Shown piece by piece: positions 55,138 to 64,000 of a stretch of DNA of 64,000 nucleotides (position 1 is the first letter of the stretch; every line of letters starts with the position of its first letter). This DNA is from Phaeobacter sp. G2 (GTDB taxonomy: Bacteria; Pseudomonadota; Alphaproteobacteria; Rhodobacterales; Rhodobacteraceae). A program made the position numbers and the translations under genes. The DNA is taken from positions 744,001 to 808,000 of the forward strand of contig CP104100.1 of the NCBI GenBank assembly GCA_025163595.1, in the 5' to 3' direction. The notes beneath the pieces were generated by a model. That model saw nothing but the letters and a program-made list of their open reading frames with translations, had not been told where the DNA came from and ran no database searches.

Positions 55138-56091
55138 ATGGTCACGACTTCAACTGCCCGCCCAAAGGTCAGCGCCACAGCGCAACCAGCAGCCGCCGCG
55201 AAATCCAAGCCGCGCCAAGCGCGTGCTCCTAAATGGTTTCACCGCACCACCGGGGCGCTCAGCCGGGTCAGCCCTGGGTTGGCCTCCGCCGTGTTTGCTT
55301 ATTTGTTTACCCGGCCCCAGCGGCAAAAACTGCCGCGCCGGGAACGGGACTGGTTGCTTCAGGCGACAGCCACCCCTTTGAAATTGACCGACGGCACCCA
55401 GGTGCCGCTCTATGAATGGCGCGGCGCGCGGCCCTTGGCGGGGGTGCGCGACGAGGCACCTCTGCCGACGGTGCTGCTGGTGCATGGCTTTGGTGGTCGG
55501 GCTGGCCAGATGGGCGGTTTTGCAGCGCCCTTGGTGGCGGCCGGATATCGGGTGGTTGCCTTTGATGCCCCGGCCCATGGGGCGGCGGCTGGAAGCCGCA
55601 GTTCGCTGCCGGAAATGTTGGAGGTGACGCAGCAGGTCGCCGCGCGGCTTGGCCCGCTGGCCGGGGTTGTGGCGCATTCCAACGGCGCGGCGGCGGTGAT
55701 TGCGGCGCTCACGCGGGGGATGCAGGCTGACAGGGTGGCGCTTTTGGCGCCGATGCCGGATCTTGAAAGCTTTATCCAGCGCCTGGCCAGCCAGCTTGGC
55801 TTTTCTGCCAGCGTGGCAAAACGAGCGCAAAGCCGGGTGGAAGCACGCTATGGCCTGCCGTTTTCGGCGCTAAAGGCCGCAAGGCTCACCCCGCAGCTGA
55901 CCTTGCCGACCTTGATCCTGCACGACAGCGGGGATCGGATTATCCCCCTGCAGGAGGTCGAAGATCTGGCGCGGGTCTGGAAGGCTGCGCGGCTGGAGGT
56001 GAGTGATGGGCTGGGCCATAACCGCCTGCTGCGGGACGAGACGGTTATTGCCTCGGTGGTTGCCCATTTGGGCGTGGCTACGCCGCGTTAG
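55138..56091 (+). CDS. Alpha/beta hydrolase
   Basis: 317 aa. Ala-rich N-terminal extension, then the hydrolase core: LLVHGFGGRAGQMGG (oxyanion hole), nucleophile Ser in AHSNGAA (G/A-x-S-x-G variant), acid Asp in LHDSGDRIIP and His in GLGHNRLL. Predicted esterase; substrate unknown. ATG 55138 is preceded by GAGGAGG at 7 nt, a much better start than those at 55015-55027. Divergent target of HxlR. Confidence 0.82.
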   Translation: MVTTSTARPKVSATAQPAAAAKSKPRQARAPKWFHRTTGALSRVSPGLASAVFAYLFTRPQRQKLPRRERDWLLQATATPLKLTDGTQVPLYEWRGARPLAGVRDEAPLPTVLLVHGFGGRAGQMGGFAAPLVAAGYRVVAFDAPAHGAAAGSRSSLPEMLEVTQQVAARLGPLAGVVAHSNGAAAVIAALTRGMQADRVALLAPMPDLESFIQRLASQLGFSASVAKRAQSRVEARYGLPFSALKAARLTPQLTLPTLILHDSGDRIIPLQEVEDLARVWKAARLEVSDGLGHNRLLRDETVIASVVAHLGVATPR

Positions 56092-56247
56092 CGGCCAGTT
56101 GAGTGCGGCAGCTGACGGCTTGCATCTTGGCAGCGGCCCCGTGGGTCGGTTAGGTCTAGAGGCAGAGACAAACCACGAGGCAGAGAGGCAGAGGCGCACC
56201 GCAATGGTTGGCCCGGCCCGCTCACCCGCCCAAAGGAGGCCCCCGCC

Positions 56248-56757
56248 ATGCAGATGAGTGACAGCAAAGAGATTGCCGCCCCCCCCGCCGAGGTCTACGC
56301 GGCCCTGCTGAGCCCGGAGGTTCTGAAGGCCTGCGTCCCCGGCGCCCAAGAGGTAAACGGCAGCGTTGAAGAGGGCTTCGAGGCCTCGGTGACGCAGAAG
56401 GTCGGCCCGGTCAAAGCCACCTTCAAAGGCCAGGTCACCCTGTCGGATCTGATCGAGAACGAAAAGCTCACCATCACCGGCGAGGGCAAGGGCGGCGCGG
56501 CTGGCTTTGCCAAGGGCGGCGCGGTGGTCAGCCTGACCCCCTCTGAGACCGGCACCCTGCTGTCCTATGAGGTCGAGGCCAAGGTCGGCGGTAAGCTGGC
56601 GCAACTGGGCAGCCGGATCATTGATGGTTTTGCCAAAAAGATGGCGGATCAGTTCTTTGTCAACCTGCAGACCCATCTTGCCCCCGAAGAGGCCGAGGCC
56701 GAAGAGGGCGAGGGTGAGGAGAAAAAGGGGTGGTTCAAAAAGATCACCGGGAATTAA
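56248..56757 (+). CDS. CoxG-like SRPBCC family protein
   Basis: 169 aa. Helix-grip (START-like) fold: PPAEVYAALLSPEVLKACVPG at the N-terminus and KVGPVKATFKGQVTL in the sheet, the CoxG pattern. A Glu-rich tail ends KKGWFKKITGN. CoxG anchors or delivers CO-dehydrogenase-type molybdoenzymes to the membrane. No coxLMS genes are in the window, so its partner may be elsewhere. AAAGGAGG precedes the ATG. Confidence 0.85.
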   Translation: MQMSDSKEIAAPPAEVYAALLSPEVLKACVPGAQEVNGSVEEGFEASVTQKVGPVKATFKGQVTLSDLIENEKLTITGEGKGGAAGFAKGGAVVSLTPSETGTLLSYEVEAKVGGKLAQLGSRIIDGFAKKMADQFFVNLQTHLAPEEAEAEEGEGEEKKGWFKKITGN

Positions 56758-56944
56758 CCCGCAAACCAGCTCCGCTGACCATCCCGGCAATTCGCCCGCA
56801 GGCCTGCCAAGGGCTGCGGTGGAAAATATCTCTGCGCAGGCGCACAGATGTCTGCGCATGTCTTTGTGCTCCCGCTTACTGGTCGTGGCCTCCTGCGCTG
56901 GGTAGGGTGCAGCAGAATTGAACCTTTTGATCAAGGGAGGTCCC

Positions 56945-57874
56945 ATGGCGGCGATCCTGTCCATTTCCGATCTGCGCAAATCTTATGAGGGCGGCTTTGA
57001 AGCGCTCAAAGGGGTTTCGCTGGATATTGATGAGGGCGAAATCCTTGCCCTGCTGGGGCCTAATGGCGCTGGCAAGACCACGTTGATCTCGACCGTTTGC
57101 GGGATCGTCACGCCCACCTCGGGCTCGGTGAAGGTGGGAGGGCATTGTATCCTGACCGGTTTTCGCGCCGCCCGGTCGCTCATCGGGCTGGTGCCGCAGG
57201 AGATCAACCTCGAACCCTTTGAAAAGGTGATCAACTCGGTGCGGTTTTCGCGCGGCCTGTTTGGCAAGCCCCGCAACGAGCCGCTGATCGAAGACATCCT
57301 GAAAAAGCTGTCGCTCTGGGATAAGCGCAACGCCCAGGTCAAAGAGCTGTCCGGCGGCATGAAACGCCGGGTGCTGATCGCCAAGGCGCTGGCCCATGAG
57401 CCGCGGGTTTTGTTCCTGGATGAACCCACCGCGGGGGTTGATGTGGAGCTGCGCAAAGACATGTGGGACGTGGTGCGGGAGCTGAAAGGCAACGGTGTGA
57501 CCATCATCCTGACCACCCATTACATCGAAGAGGCCGAGGCAATTGCCGACCGCGTCGGGGTGATTGCCGATGGCCAGATTCTGTTGGTCAAAGACAAGGA
57601 CGAGTTGATGGCGCAGCTGGGCAAAAAGCAGCTCTGCGTGCACCTTTCCGCGCCAATCACCGAGGTGCCCGCCAGCCTGGCAGAGCATGACCTGGCGCTG
57701 AGTGAGGCAGGTGATGCGCTGATTTACACCTATGACACCAAGGCCGACCGCACCGGCATCACCGCGCTGTTGAACGATGTGGCCAGTGCAGGCCTGGTGT
57801 TGGCGGATGTCTCCACCCGGCAATCCAGCCTCGAAGATATTTTTGTCGGCCTCGTGTCAGGAGAGAAGTCATGA
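56945..57874 (+). CDS. ABC-2 type exporter ATP-binding protein (YadG-like)
   Basis: 309 aa. Walker A GPNGAGKT, signature LSGGMKRR, Walker [13 protein letters not shown] and switch His in TTHYIEEA, the DrrA/YadG subclass. A C-terminal domain follows the ATPase (about 220-309). Pairs with the permease encoded 4 nt overlapping downstream. ATG 56945 has GGGAGG upstream; the ORF start at 56918 has none. Confidence 0.9.
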   Translation: MAAILSISDLRKSYEGGFEALKGVSLDIDEGEILALLGPNGAGKTTLISTVCGIVTPTSGSVKVGGHCILTGFRAARSLIGLVPQEINLEPFEKVINSVRFSRGLFGKPRNEPLIEDILKKLSLWDKRNAQVKELSGGMKRRVLIAKALAHEPRVLFLDEPTAGVDVELRKDMWDVVRELKGNGVTIILTTHYIEEAEAIADRVGVIADGQILLVKDKDELMAQLGKKQLCVHLSAPITEVPASLAEHDLALSEAGDALIYTYDTKADRTGITALLNDVASAGLVLADVSTRQSSLEDIFVGLVSGEKS

Positions 57875-58632
57875 ACTGGACAGCTATCTGGTCAATCTAC
57901 CGCTTTGAAATGACACGGTTCTTCCGCACTTTGTTCCAGAGCTTTCTGTCGCCTGTGCTGTCGACATCCTTGTATTTTGTGGTCTTTGGTGCCGCCATTG
58001 GCAGCCGCATTGATCAGGTGGATGGCATCGCCTACGGCGCCTTTATTGTCCCCGGTCTGATCATGCTCAGCGTGATGACGCAGAGTATTTCCAACGCCTC
58101 TTTTGGCATCTATTTCCCCAAGTTCATCGGCACGATTTACGAGCTGTTGTCAGCGCCGATAAATTTTCTGGAGATCGTGTTGGGATATGTGGGCGCGGCG
58201 GCAACCAAGGCCTTGTTCATTGGCGTTGTCATCCTGGCCACCTCAACCCTGTTTGTGGATATCTCAATCGCCCACCCCTTTGCCATGGTGGTGTTTCTGG
58301 TGCTGACCTGTCTCAGCTTTGCGCTGATGGGGTTTATCATCGGCATCTGGGCAAAGAATTTTGAGCAGTTGCAGCTGGTGCCGCTGCTGATCGTGACACC
58401 GCTGGTTTTCCTGGGGGGATCGTTTTATTCGATCTCCATGCTGCCACCGATCTGGCAGAAAATTACCATGTTCAACCCGGTGGTCTATCTGATTTCCGGC
58501 TTTCGCTGGTCCTTCTTTGGCACCTCGGATGTGCCGGTGGGCACCAGCCTGATGGCAATTGGGCTGTTTACAGCGCTTTGCCTTGGGGTGATCTGGTGGA
58601 TCTTCAAGACCGGCTGGCGTATCCGCTCCTGA
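57871..58632 (+). CDS. ABC-2 type exporter permease (YadH-like)
   Basis: 253 aa with six membrane segments: an amphipathic start ([15 protein letters not shown]), [21 protein letters not shown], and the ABC-2 signature [18 protein letters not shown] near residue 175. Exports an unknown amphiphile or drug together with the preceding ATPase. Four-nt overlap with it. Confidence 0.9.
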   Translation: MNWTAIWSIYRFEMTRFFRTLFQSFLSPVLSTSLYFVVFGAAIGSRIDQVDGIAYGAFIVPGLIMLSVMTQSISNASFGIYFPKFIGTIYELLSAPINFLEIVLGYVGAAATKALFIGVVILATSTLFVDISIAHPFAMVVFLVLTCLSFALMGFIIGIWAKNFEQLQLVPLLIVTPLVFLGGSFYSISMLPPIWQKITMFNPVVYLISGFRWSFFGTSDVPVGTSLMAIGLFTALCLGVIWWIFKTGWRIRS

Positions 58633-58815
58633 GTGCTGTGCCGGATTGGCCTAACGGTAGGAAATGCAAATAAAAAGACTGACAATTAAGCAAAGGCTTC
58701 CGGCCTGGGCCGGGAGCGTTGCAAATATACACAGACACCCCCGGATTTTGACCGGAACAGGTTTTGTATCGGCGCCTCCCTTGTTTCACCCCCTACGGCG
58801 ATCTACATCGGCGCA

Positions 58816-59613
58816 ATGATGTTGCGCTTACCCTTTTTGAAAAAACCGCCCCTCGTCTCTGTTGTGCGCCTGTCCGGGGCCATTGGCATGGCCGGGCGTG
58901 GCGCCCTGAACGATGCGTCGCTGGCGCCGGTGCTGGAAGCGGCCTTTAGCAAGGGCAAGCCAGACGCTGTGGCGTTGGAGATCAACTCTCCCGGTGGCTC
59001 GCCGGTGCAAAGCTCGCTGATTGGCGCCCGTATCCGGCGCCTGGCAGAGGAAAAGGACGTCCCTGTCTTTGCCTTTGTCGAGGATGTCGCGGCCTCGGGG
59101 GGCTATTGGCTGGCGGTTGCAGCGGATGAGATCTGGGCCGATGCCAGCTCGATTGTTGGCTCTATCGGGGTGATCTCTGCGGGCTTTGGCGCCCAAGAGC
59201 TGCTCAACCGACATGGGGTTGAGCGCCGGGTCTATACCGCAGGCGAAAGCAAATCCATGCTCGACCCGTTTCAGGCAGAAAACCCAGAAGACGTTGCCCG
59301 TCTCAAGGGCTTGCTGGGCGATATACATGAGAATTTCATCGATCACGTCACCGACCGGCGTGGCGATAAGCTCGACGGCAGTCACAAGCTGTTCACCGGC
59401 GAGATCTGGCTGGCCAAACGGGCCGCTGAGCTGGGCTTGATCGACGGGATCGGCCATATCAAGCCGACATTGATGGCGCGCTTTGGCGACAAGGTGAAGC
59501 TGCGGCGCTACGGCGTCAAAAAACCTTTCCTGAGCCGGTTTGGTGTCGAACTGGCCAAAGATGTCGTCGCGGGCATCGAGGAGCGTGCGGATTTCGCGCG
59601 TTTTGGGCTGTGA
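58816..59613 (+). CDS. S49 family serine peptidase (SppA-like)
   Basis: 265 aa, short single-domain S49 form. Catalytic Ser94 in VAASGGYWLA and Lys146 in TAGESKSM; the SPGGSPVQS and GSIGVISAGFG segments match. The N-terminal ~20 residues are only weakly hydrophobic, so it may be cytosolic or peripheral. S49 enzymes degrade signal peptides or membrane-protein fragments. First gene of a compact three-gene run with a microprotein and an antiporter. Confidence 0.88.
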   Translation: MMLRLPFLKKPPLVSVVRLSGAIGMAGRGALNDASLAPVLEAAFSKGKPDAVALEINSPGGSPVQSSLIGARIRRLAEEKDVPVFAFVEDVAASGGYWLAVAADEIWADASSIVGSIGVISAGFGAQELLNRHGVERRVYTAGESKSMLDPFQAENPEDVARLKGLLGDIHENFIDHVTDRRGDKLDGSHKLFTGEIWLAKRAAELGLIDGIGHIKPTLMARFGDKVKLRRYGVKKPFLSRFGVELAKDVVAGIEERADFARFGL

Positions 59614-59614
59614 A

Positions 59615-59788
59615 GTGATTTTTAAGATTGTAACCCTGTTTTTGGTGGTCATAGCGGTGCTGGCTATGTTCGGAAAGTTTACCTTTCCCGGGCAAAAAAG
59701 ACTGCAATCCGCGCGCTGCTCCTCTTGTGGGCGGTTCAAGATTGGCAAAGGCCCCTGTGGCTGCAAGTTAAAAGGACCGCGCAAATGA
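59615..59788 (+). CDS. 57-aa zinc-ribbon membrane microprotein
   Basis: GTG start at 59615, one base after the S49 stop. One membrane segment (about 2-20: IFKIVTLFLVVIAVLAMFG), then a basic stretch (KFTFPGQKRLQ) and four cysteines C35-x2-C38-x9-C48-x-C50 (ARCSSCGRF ... PCGC), a likely zinc ribbon on the cytosolic side. The stop overlaps the antiporter start by 4 nt (ATGA). Not recognised as a named family. Its position between a membrane peptidase and a cation antiporter is the only functional clue. Confidence 0.7.
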   Translation: MIFKIVTLFLVVIAVLAMFGKFTFPGQKRLQSARCSSCGRFKIGKGPCGCKLKGPRK

Positions 59789-60741
59789 TGCCGTGGCTGC
59801 TTTGTGGGTTGGGTCTGGTGATCCTGCTTTTGGCTGGGGATGCACTGGTACGTGGTGCGGTGAACCTATCGCTGCGCCTTGGGGTGCCTGCCTTGATCGT
59901 CAGTCTGACGATTGTGGCCTTTGGCACCTCTGCGCCTGAGCTGCTGATCGCGATCAAAGCGGTTGCAGAAAACGCCGATGGCATTGCAATGGGCAATGTG
60001 GTGGGCTCCAATACCGCCAATATTCTAATGGTTCTCGGCATTCCTGCCATCCTAGCCACCCTGCATACTAGTCAATGTGACAGCCGCAAAAGCTATGTGC
60101 TGATGCTTCTGGCCTCTGTCTTGTTCATTGGTCTGTCGATGTGTGGCACCCTGACGATCTGGTCTGGGTTGATCCTGCTGACGGCCCTGGCGCTGTTTCT
60201 GGGCGATGCCTTTCGCGATGCACGCAGCCATCGCAAAAACTGTTGCAGCGGCGACGAGGATGAGCCGCTGGAGGGGCTGGAAGAAGCCGACCCCAGCATG
60301 CCGGTCTGGAAGATTGCGATCTTTCTTGGGCTGGGCCTGATCGGCCTGCCGCTGGGCGCGGATCTTTTGGTGGATAATGCCACGATCATCGCCCGCATGT
60401 ACCAAGTCAGCGAGCCGGTCATTGGCCTGACCCTGGTTGCCATTGGCACCTCGCTGCCCGAACTCGCCACCACGGTCATGGCAACCCTGCGCAAACAGGC
60501 GGATGTGGCGCTGGGCAATGTCATCGGCTCCAATATGTTCAACCTGTTGGCCATCATCGGCATTGCCACCCTGATCGGACCGATCACCGTGGATCCTGAA
60601 TTCCTGCGCTTTGACCTTTGGGTCATGCTGGGTGCCTCGCTGCTGATCTTTCCTTTTGTGTTCTTCAAAAAGAACATCACCCGACTTTGGGGCTTTGGCC
60701 TGACGGGGCTTTACATCGGATATATCCTGGTGCTGTTTTGA
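59785..60741 (+). CDS. Calcium/sodium antiporter (CaCA superfamily, YrbG type)
   Basis: 318 aa, about ten membrane segments in two inverted halves. The alpha repeats are intact: IVAFGTSAPELLIAIKA with NVVGSNTANILMVLG, and VAIGTSLPELATTVMA with NVIGSNMFNLLAIIG. These acidic residues bind Ca2+ and Na+. An acidic Cys-containing loop (CCSGDEDEPLEGLEE) joins the halves. ATG 59785 follows AAGGA at 8 nt. Confidence 0.93.
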   Translation: MMPWLLCGLGLVILLLAGDALVRGAVNLSLRLGVPALIVSLTIVAFGTSAPELLIAIKAVAENADGIAMGNVVGSNTANILMVLGIPAILATLHTSQCDSRKSYVLMLLASVLFIGLSMCGTLTIWSGLILLTALALFLGDAFRDARSHRKNCCSGDEDEPLEGLEEADPSMPVWKIAIFLGLGLIGLPLGADLLVDNATIIARMYQVSEPVIGLTLVAIGTSLPELATTVMATLRKQADVALGNVIGSNMFNLLAIIGIATLIGPITVDPEFLRFDLWVMLGASLLIFPFVFFKKNITRLWGFGLTGLYIGYILVLF

Positions 60742-60780
60742 TCGCGGCAGCTGCTCTGCAGCAGTGAGAGGGAGCAAAAG

Positions 60781-61557
60781 ATGCGTGCATTGGTAACAGG
60801 GGCGGGCAAGCGGCTTGGCCGGGCCATGGCGCTCAAGCTGGCGGCAGAAGGCTATGATGTTGCGGTGCATTACGACCAGTCCGCCGCAGCCGCGGAGGAC
60901 GTCGCTCAGGAAATCCGCGCCTTGGGACGTCAGGCAGTCACCCTGCAGGCGGATCTGCTCTGCCAGCAGGCCAGCCGGGACCTGCTGCCCCATGCGGCCT
61001 CTGCTCTGGGCGGTGCCATCACCTGCCTGGTGAACAATGCGTCGATTTTTGAACCAGACCTGCTGGAAACCGCCAGCACCACCAGCTGGGACCGTGCCTT
61101 TGACAGCAATCTGCGCGCGCCTTTTCTGCTGACCCAGGCGATGGCGGCGCAATCTGTCACGCTGCCCACAGACGCGACGGGAGAGCCACAGGCCTGGGGG
61201 CTGGTGGTCAATATGATTGATCAGCGGGTGCGCAATCTGACGCCGGATTTCATCAGCTACACCCTGGCCAAATCAGCGCTTTGGACCCTGACGCAGACTG
61301 CAGCCCAGGCGCTGGCCCCAAGAATTCGTGTCAACGGGATCGGACCGGGTCCAACCCTGGCCAATGCCCATCAAAGCAGTGAGACCTTTGCCAAACAGCG
61401 GGCTGCGACCATCCTGCAGCGCGGTGTCGATCCGGCGGATATTACCGCAGCCCTTGGCTATCTGCTCACCGCGCGGGCGGTGACAGGACAGCTCATTTGC
61501 GTCGATAGCGGCGAACACTTGGGCTGGGTCGAGAGCGAGAATTTTGACCGCGGCTGA
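60781..61557 (+). CDS. Pteridine reductase / dihydromonapterin reductase-type SDR
   Basis: 258 aa. TGAGKRLG at 7-13 is the TGxxxRxG signature of pteridine reductases, and D147, Y160, K164 have the same 13 and 4 residue spacing as the D181/Y194/K198 triad of PTR1. It lacks the Ser of ordinary SDRs. FolM-like role: NADPH reduction of dihydromonapterin or dihydrofolate, supplying a reduced pterin. AGAGGGAG precedes ATG 60781. Followed by uvrC after an AT-rich gap. Confidence 0.85.
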   Translation: MRALVTGAGKRLGRAMALKLAAEGYDVAVHYDQSAAAAEDVAQEIRALGRQAVTLQADLLCQQASRDLLPHAASALGGAITCLVNNASIFEPDLLETASTTSWDRAFDSNLRAPFLLTQAMAAQSVTLPTDATGEPQAWGLVVNMIDQRVRNLTPDFISYTLAKSALWTLTQTAAQALAPRIRVNGIGPGPTLANAHQSSETFAKQRAATILQRGVDPADITAALGYLLTARAVTGQLICVDSGEHLGWVESENFDRG

Positions 61558-61859
61558 TTGCTGGTGCAATTACCCTAGGGAAAGTTGTGCACGTTTGGTG
61601 GTGCCGTCACAGATCCGTTACAAAAGAGTCTTTGTTTTCAAAAACTTGACAGGTAAGCAAAAAAGTTTCCTTTAGTTTCAGGTTGTTACAAATTAGCCTA
61701 AAAATTAAGCAGTGGTGAATTTCCCGCGTGAAATAAGGGAAAAGTGGGGATAGCCCAAAGATATCTTCAGGCTTATCCACAGGGGTGGTGGATTTGTTCA
61801 GGGCTTGAACCCGACGGTGGGTCATTGCAGCCGGGCGTTGGGAATCATATCACTGTGGC
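61558..61859. other. AT-rich spacer with a perfect DnaA box, upstream of uvrC
   Basis: TTATCCACA at 61774-61782 is the DnaA box consensus. About 61640-61730 is strikingly AT-rich and holds two TTACAAA-type words and TTAAGCAGTGGTGAA, close to a CtrA site (TTAA-N7-TTAA). TTGACA at 61646 may be a -35 for uvrC. No gene is visible here. Confidence 0.5.
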
Positions 61860-63791
61860 ATGACAGATCAGACGCCAGAACAGCCCTCAGACAGCTCCGC
61901 AGAACAAAGCACCCCGCTGCCGGTTGCCGCCACCTCTGACGGGGAGGTGCCGCGCAGGGGCTACGCTGTGATTCAGGACTATCTCAAAACCCTGGATGCC
62001 TCTCCCGGGGTTTACCGGATGCTCGATTCTGAGAGCCGGGTGCTTTATGTAGGCAAGGCGCGCAATCTGCGGGCGCGGGTGTCAAACTATAGCCGCCCGG
62101 GCAACTCTGCCCGGATCGAGCGGATGATCGCGCTGACCACGCGGATGATGTTCCTCACCACCCGCACCGAGACCGAGGCGCTGCTGCTGGAGCAGAACCT
62201 GATCAAGCAGCTGAAGCCCAAATACAACGTGCTGCTGCGCGACGACAAAAGCTTTCCCAGTATTCTGGTGGCCAAGGATCACCCCTTTGCGCAGTTGAAA
62301 AAACATCGCGGTGCGCGCAAGCAAAAGGGCAGCTATTTTGGCCCCTTCGCCGGGGCGGGGGCAGTCAACCGGACGCTCAATCAGCTGCAAAAGGCGTTTT
62401 TGCTGCGGGATTGTTCCAATGCGATGTTTGAGAGCCGCACGCGGCCCTGTTTGCAATATCAGATCAAGCGCTGTTCTGCCCCCTGTACCGGCGAGATCTC
62501 TGAGGAGGAATACGGCCTGGCGGTGCGCGATGCCGAACGCTTTTTGTCCGGGCGCTCCACCAAGATTCAGGAGGAACTGGCGGCGGAGATGATGAAGGCC
62601 TCCGAGGCGATGGAGTTTGAACGCGCTGCCGCCCTGCGGGACCGTATCAAGGCGCTGACCCAGGTGCAGTCCAGCCAGGGGATCAACCCGCGCGGGGTTG
62701 CCGAAGCCGATATCATCGGGCTGCATATGGAGGGCGGTCAGGCCTGTGTGCAGGTGTTCTTTATCCGCGCCAATCAGAACTGGGGCAATCAGGATTTCTA
62801 CCCCCGTGTCGATGCGGATATGAGCCCCGCCGAGGTGATGGAGGCCTTCCTGGGCCAATTCTATGACAACAAGGAGCCCCCCAGACAGCTGATCCTGTCG
62901 GATGCGATCGAAAACACCGACCTGATGGAAGAGGCGCTCAGCGGCAAGGCTGAGCGCAAGGTCGAGATCCTGGTGCCCCTGCGCGGTGAAAAGACCGAGC
63001 TGGTGGCGGGCGCCGTGCGCAATGCCCGCGAAAGCCTGGCGCGGCGCATGGCCGAAAGCGCCACCCAGATCAAACTGTTGAAAGGTCTGGCAGAGGCCTT
63101 TGGCCTGAAGGCTCCGCCGCAGCGGATCGAGGTCTATGACAACTCGCATATTCAAGGCACCAATGCGGTTGGCGGCATGATCGTGGCCGGCCCCGAGGGC
63201 TTTATGAAAAACGCCTATCGCAAGTTTAACATCAAAGGGGACGATCTGGTGCCCGGCGATGACTTTGGCATGATGAAAGAGGTGCTGAACCGGCGCTTTT
63301 CCCGCCTGAAGAAAGAAGACCCGGATCGCTCCAAGGGGCAGTGGCCTGACCTGTTGCTGATCGACGGTGGCGCCGGGCAGGTCTCGGCGGTGGCGGAAAT
63401 CATGGCGGAACACGGCGTCGAGGATATTCCCATGGTGGGGGTCGCCAAGGGCGTGGATCGCGACCACGGTAAGGAAGAGTTCCACCGGCTGGGGGAGAAT
63501 GCCTTTGCCCTGCAGCGCAATGACCCGGTGCTGTATTTTGTCCAGCGCATGCGCGACGAGGCGCACCGCTTTGCCATCGGCACCCACCGGGCCAAACGGG
63601 CCAAGGCGGTGGGGGCGACACCTTTGGATGATGTTCCAGGTGTCGGCGCGGGCCGCAAACGCGCCTTGCTCAGGCATTTTGGCAGCGCCAAAGCGGTGAG
63701 CCGCGCCGATTTGCTGGACCTGAAGGCGGTTGATGGCATTTCAAGCGCCCTGGCAGAAACGATCTACGATTTCTTTCATGAAAAAGGGTAG
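61860..63791 (+). CDS. uvrC: Excinuclease ABC subunit C
   Basis: 643 aa. Nucleotide-excision repair nuclease making both incisions. N-terminal GIY-YIG domain (about 45-125: [20 protein letters not shown]), a four-Cys iron-sulfur-type region with [13 protein letters not shown], the UVR domain (about 240-270), the UvrC RNase H-like domain with [10 protein letters not shown] and LIDGGAGQV, and tandem HhH at the C-terminus. A 30-residue N-terminal extension precedes the core. RBS weak. Confidence 0.96.
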   Translation: MTDQTPEQPSDSSAEQSTPLPVAATSDGEVPRRGYAVIQDYLKTLDASPGVYRMLDSESRVLYVGKARNLRARVSNYSRPGNSARIERMIALTTRMMFLTTRTETEALLLEQNLIKQLKPKYNVLLRDDKSFPSILVAKDHPFAQLKKHRGARKQKGSYFGPFAGAGAVNRTLNQLQKAFLLRDCSNAMFESRTRPCLQYQIKRCSAPCTGEISEEEYGLAVRDAERFLSGRSTKIQEELAAEMMKASEAMEFERAAALRDRIKALTQVQSSQGINPRGVAEADIIGLHMEGGQACVQVFFIRANQNWGNQDFYPRVDADMSPAEVMEAFLGQFYDNKEPPRQLILSDAIENTDLMEEALSGKAERKVEILVPLRGEKTELVAGAVRNARESLARRMAESATQIKLLKGLAEAFGLKAPPQRIEVYDNSHIQGTNAVGGMIVAGPEGFMKNAYRKFNIKGDDLVPGDDFGMMKEVLNRRFSRLKKEDPDRSKGQWPDLLLIDGGAGQVSAVAEIMAEHGVEDIPMVGVAKGVDRDHGKEEFHRLGENAFALQRNDPVLYFVQRMRDEAHRFAIGTHRAKRAKAVGATPLDDVPGVGAGRKRALLRHFGSAKAVSRADLLDLKAVDGISSALAETIYDFFHEKG

Positions 63792-63948
63792 GGGCTACGG
63801 TGACTCCTCTTTGTGGGTGCGACTAATTGCTCTCGTTGGCCTGACTGCTTGCGCCCAGCCTGCAGATTGGCCTCAGAAAAGGGTGCGGTTCTTCGGCGCA
63901 CCGGGTCGAACCGGAACTCAGCTGGTTGGGGGCATTGTTGCCATTTAA
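63778..63948 (+). pseudogene. Short ORF after uvrC, possible fragment of an NAD(P)-binding protein
   Basis: 56 aa overlapping the uvrC end by 14 nt. A membrane/lipobox-like start (RLIALVGLTAC) is followed by KRVRFFGAPGRTGTQLVGG, which resembles the dinucleotide loop of NmrA-like SDRs (usually VLVFGATGRTG), then stops after a few residues. The downstream 52 nt do not clearly continue the fold in any frame. It may be a frameshifted gene, a lipoprotein pseudogene or a chance ORF. Confidence 0.35.
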
Positions 63949-64000
63949 CTTGATGGCAAAAGGCTTTCACAACTCAGGCGACAACCCTTTCTGTCGACGA

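Noticed and set aside
62082..63677. A 531-aa open frame antisense to uvrC.
   Set aside because: Mirror of a high-GC coding frame; UvrC domains are complete on the plus strand.

Overview
The window reads as chromosomal DNA of an alphaproteobacterium of the family Rhodobacteraceae, most likely the Roseobacter group (Phaeobacter/Ruegeria-like). The basis is the gene content and family resemblance: a ccoNOQP-ccoGHIS cluster under FNR-type boxes, a FnrL-like regulator divergent from hemN, a YejABEF transporter, pobR-pobA, a B12 riboswitch, dense GC-rich coding and short spacers. No tRNA, rRNA, CRISPR array, insertion sequence or prophage was recognised; one small ncRNA gene (SRP RNA) is clear.

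Layout. 1-8.6 kb: start of a NudC-like NUDIX gene, a cytosolic-looking CpdB/5'-nucleotidase, SRP RNA, a cobalamin-riboswitch operon (DUF1636 protein plus BtuD-, BtuF- and BtuC-like transporter), a hemolysin III/PAQR protein, prephenate dehydratase and a membrane-anchored cytochrome c. 8.8-14.6 kb: yejABEF-type peptide ABC transporter. 14.7-30 kb: the oxygen-response block: hemN, fnrL, a LysR/SHMT-like pair, a universal stress protein, ccoNOQP, a candidate structured RNA, a LysR regulator with a divergent 72-aa ORF, and ccoGHIS. Four FNR boxes (16133, 20382, 24113, 25607) tie this block together: FnrL would raise the high-affinity cbb3 oxidase, its copper/assembly factors and the oxygen-independent heme step when oxygen falls.

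30-33.2 kb: an orphan pair of secreted proteins (SH3b protein and an unrecognised partner) bounded by a 548-nt gene-poor stretch and a bidirectional terminator. 33.2-44.8 kb: housekeeping genes: D-Ala-D-Ala carboxypeptidase with SPOR domain, a tautomerase-like protein, HAD hydrolase, ClpS, RsmC-like methyltransferase, an SDR lacking its catalytic lysine, hemF, GH25 lysozyme lipoprotein, fatty acid desaturase, hemC, hemE, GNAT. Together with hemN, four heme-pathway genes lie in the window.

44.9-54.3 kb: a catabolic region. A six-gene minus-strand operon encodes SCPx-like thiolase, two hot-dog hydratases, SDR dehydrogenase, alpha-methylacyl-CoA racemase and acyl-CoA dehydrogenase, which is the enzyme set of peroxisomal branched-chain beta-oxidation; a TetR gene is divergent. 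Beside it are pobR-pobA and a crotonase. 54.4-64 kb: an HxlR regulator with a well-defined double operator and a divergent alpha/beta hydrolase, a CoxG-like protein, an ABC-2 exporter, an S49 peptidase followed by a 57-aa zinc-ribbon membrane microprotein and a Ca2+/Na+ antiporter, a pteridine-reductase-type SDR, an AT-rich spacer with a perfect DnaA box, uvrC, and a short ORF that may be a broken gene.

The observations I would check first are the FNR-box/double-hairpin locus at 24113-24310, the peroxisome-like beta-oxidation operon, the riboswitch-linked DUF1636 protein, the orphan secreted pair at 30.5-33.1 kb and the two short in-operon ORFs.
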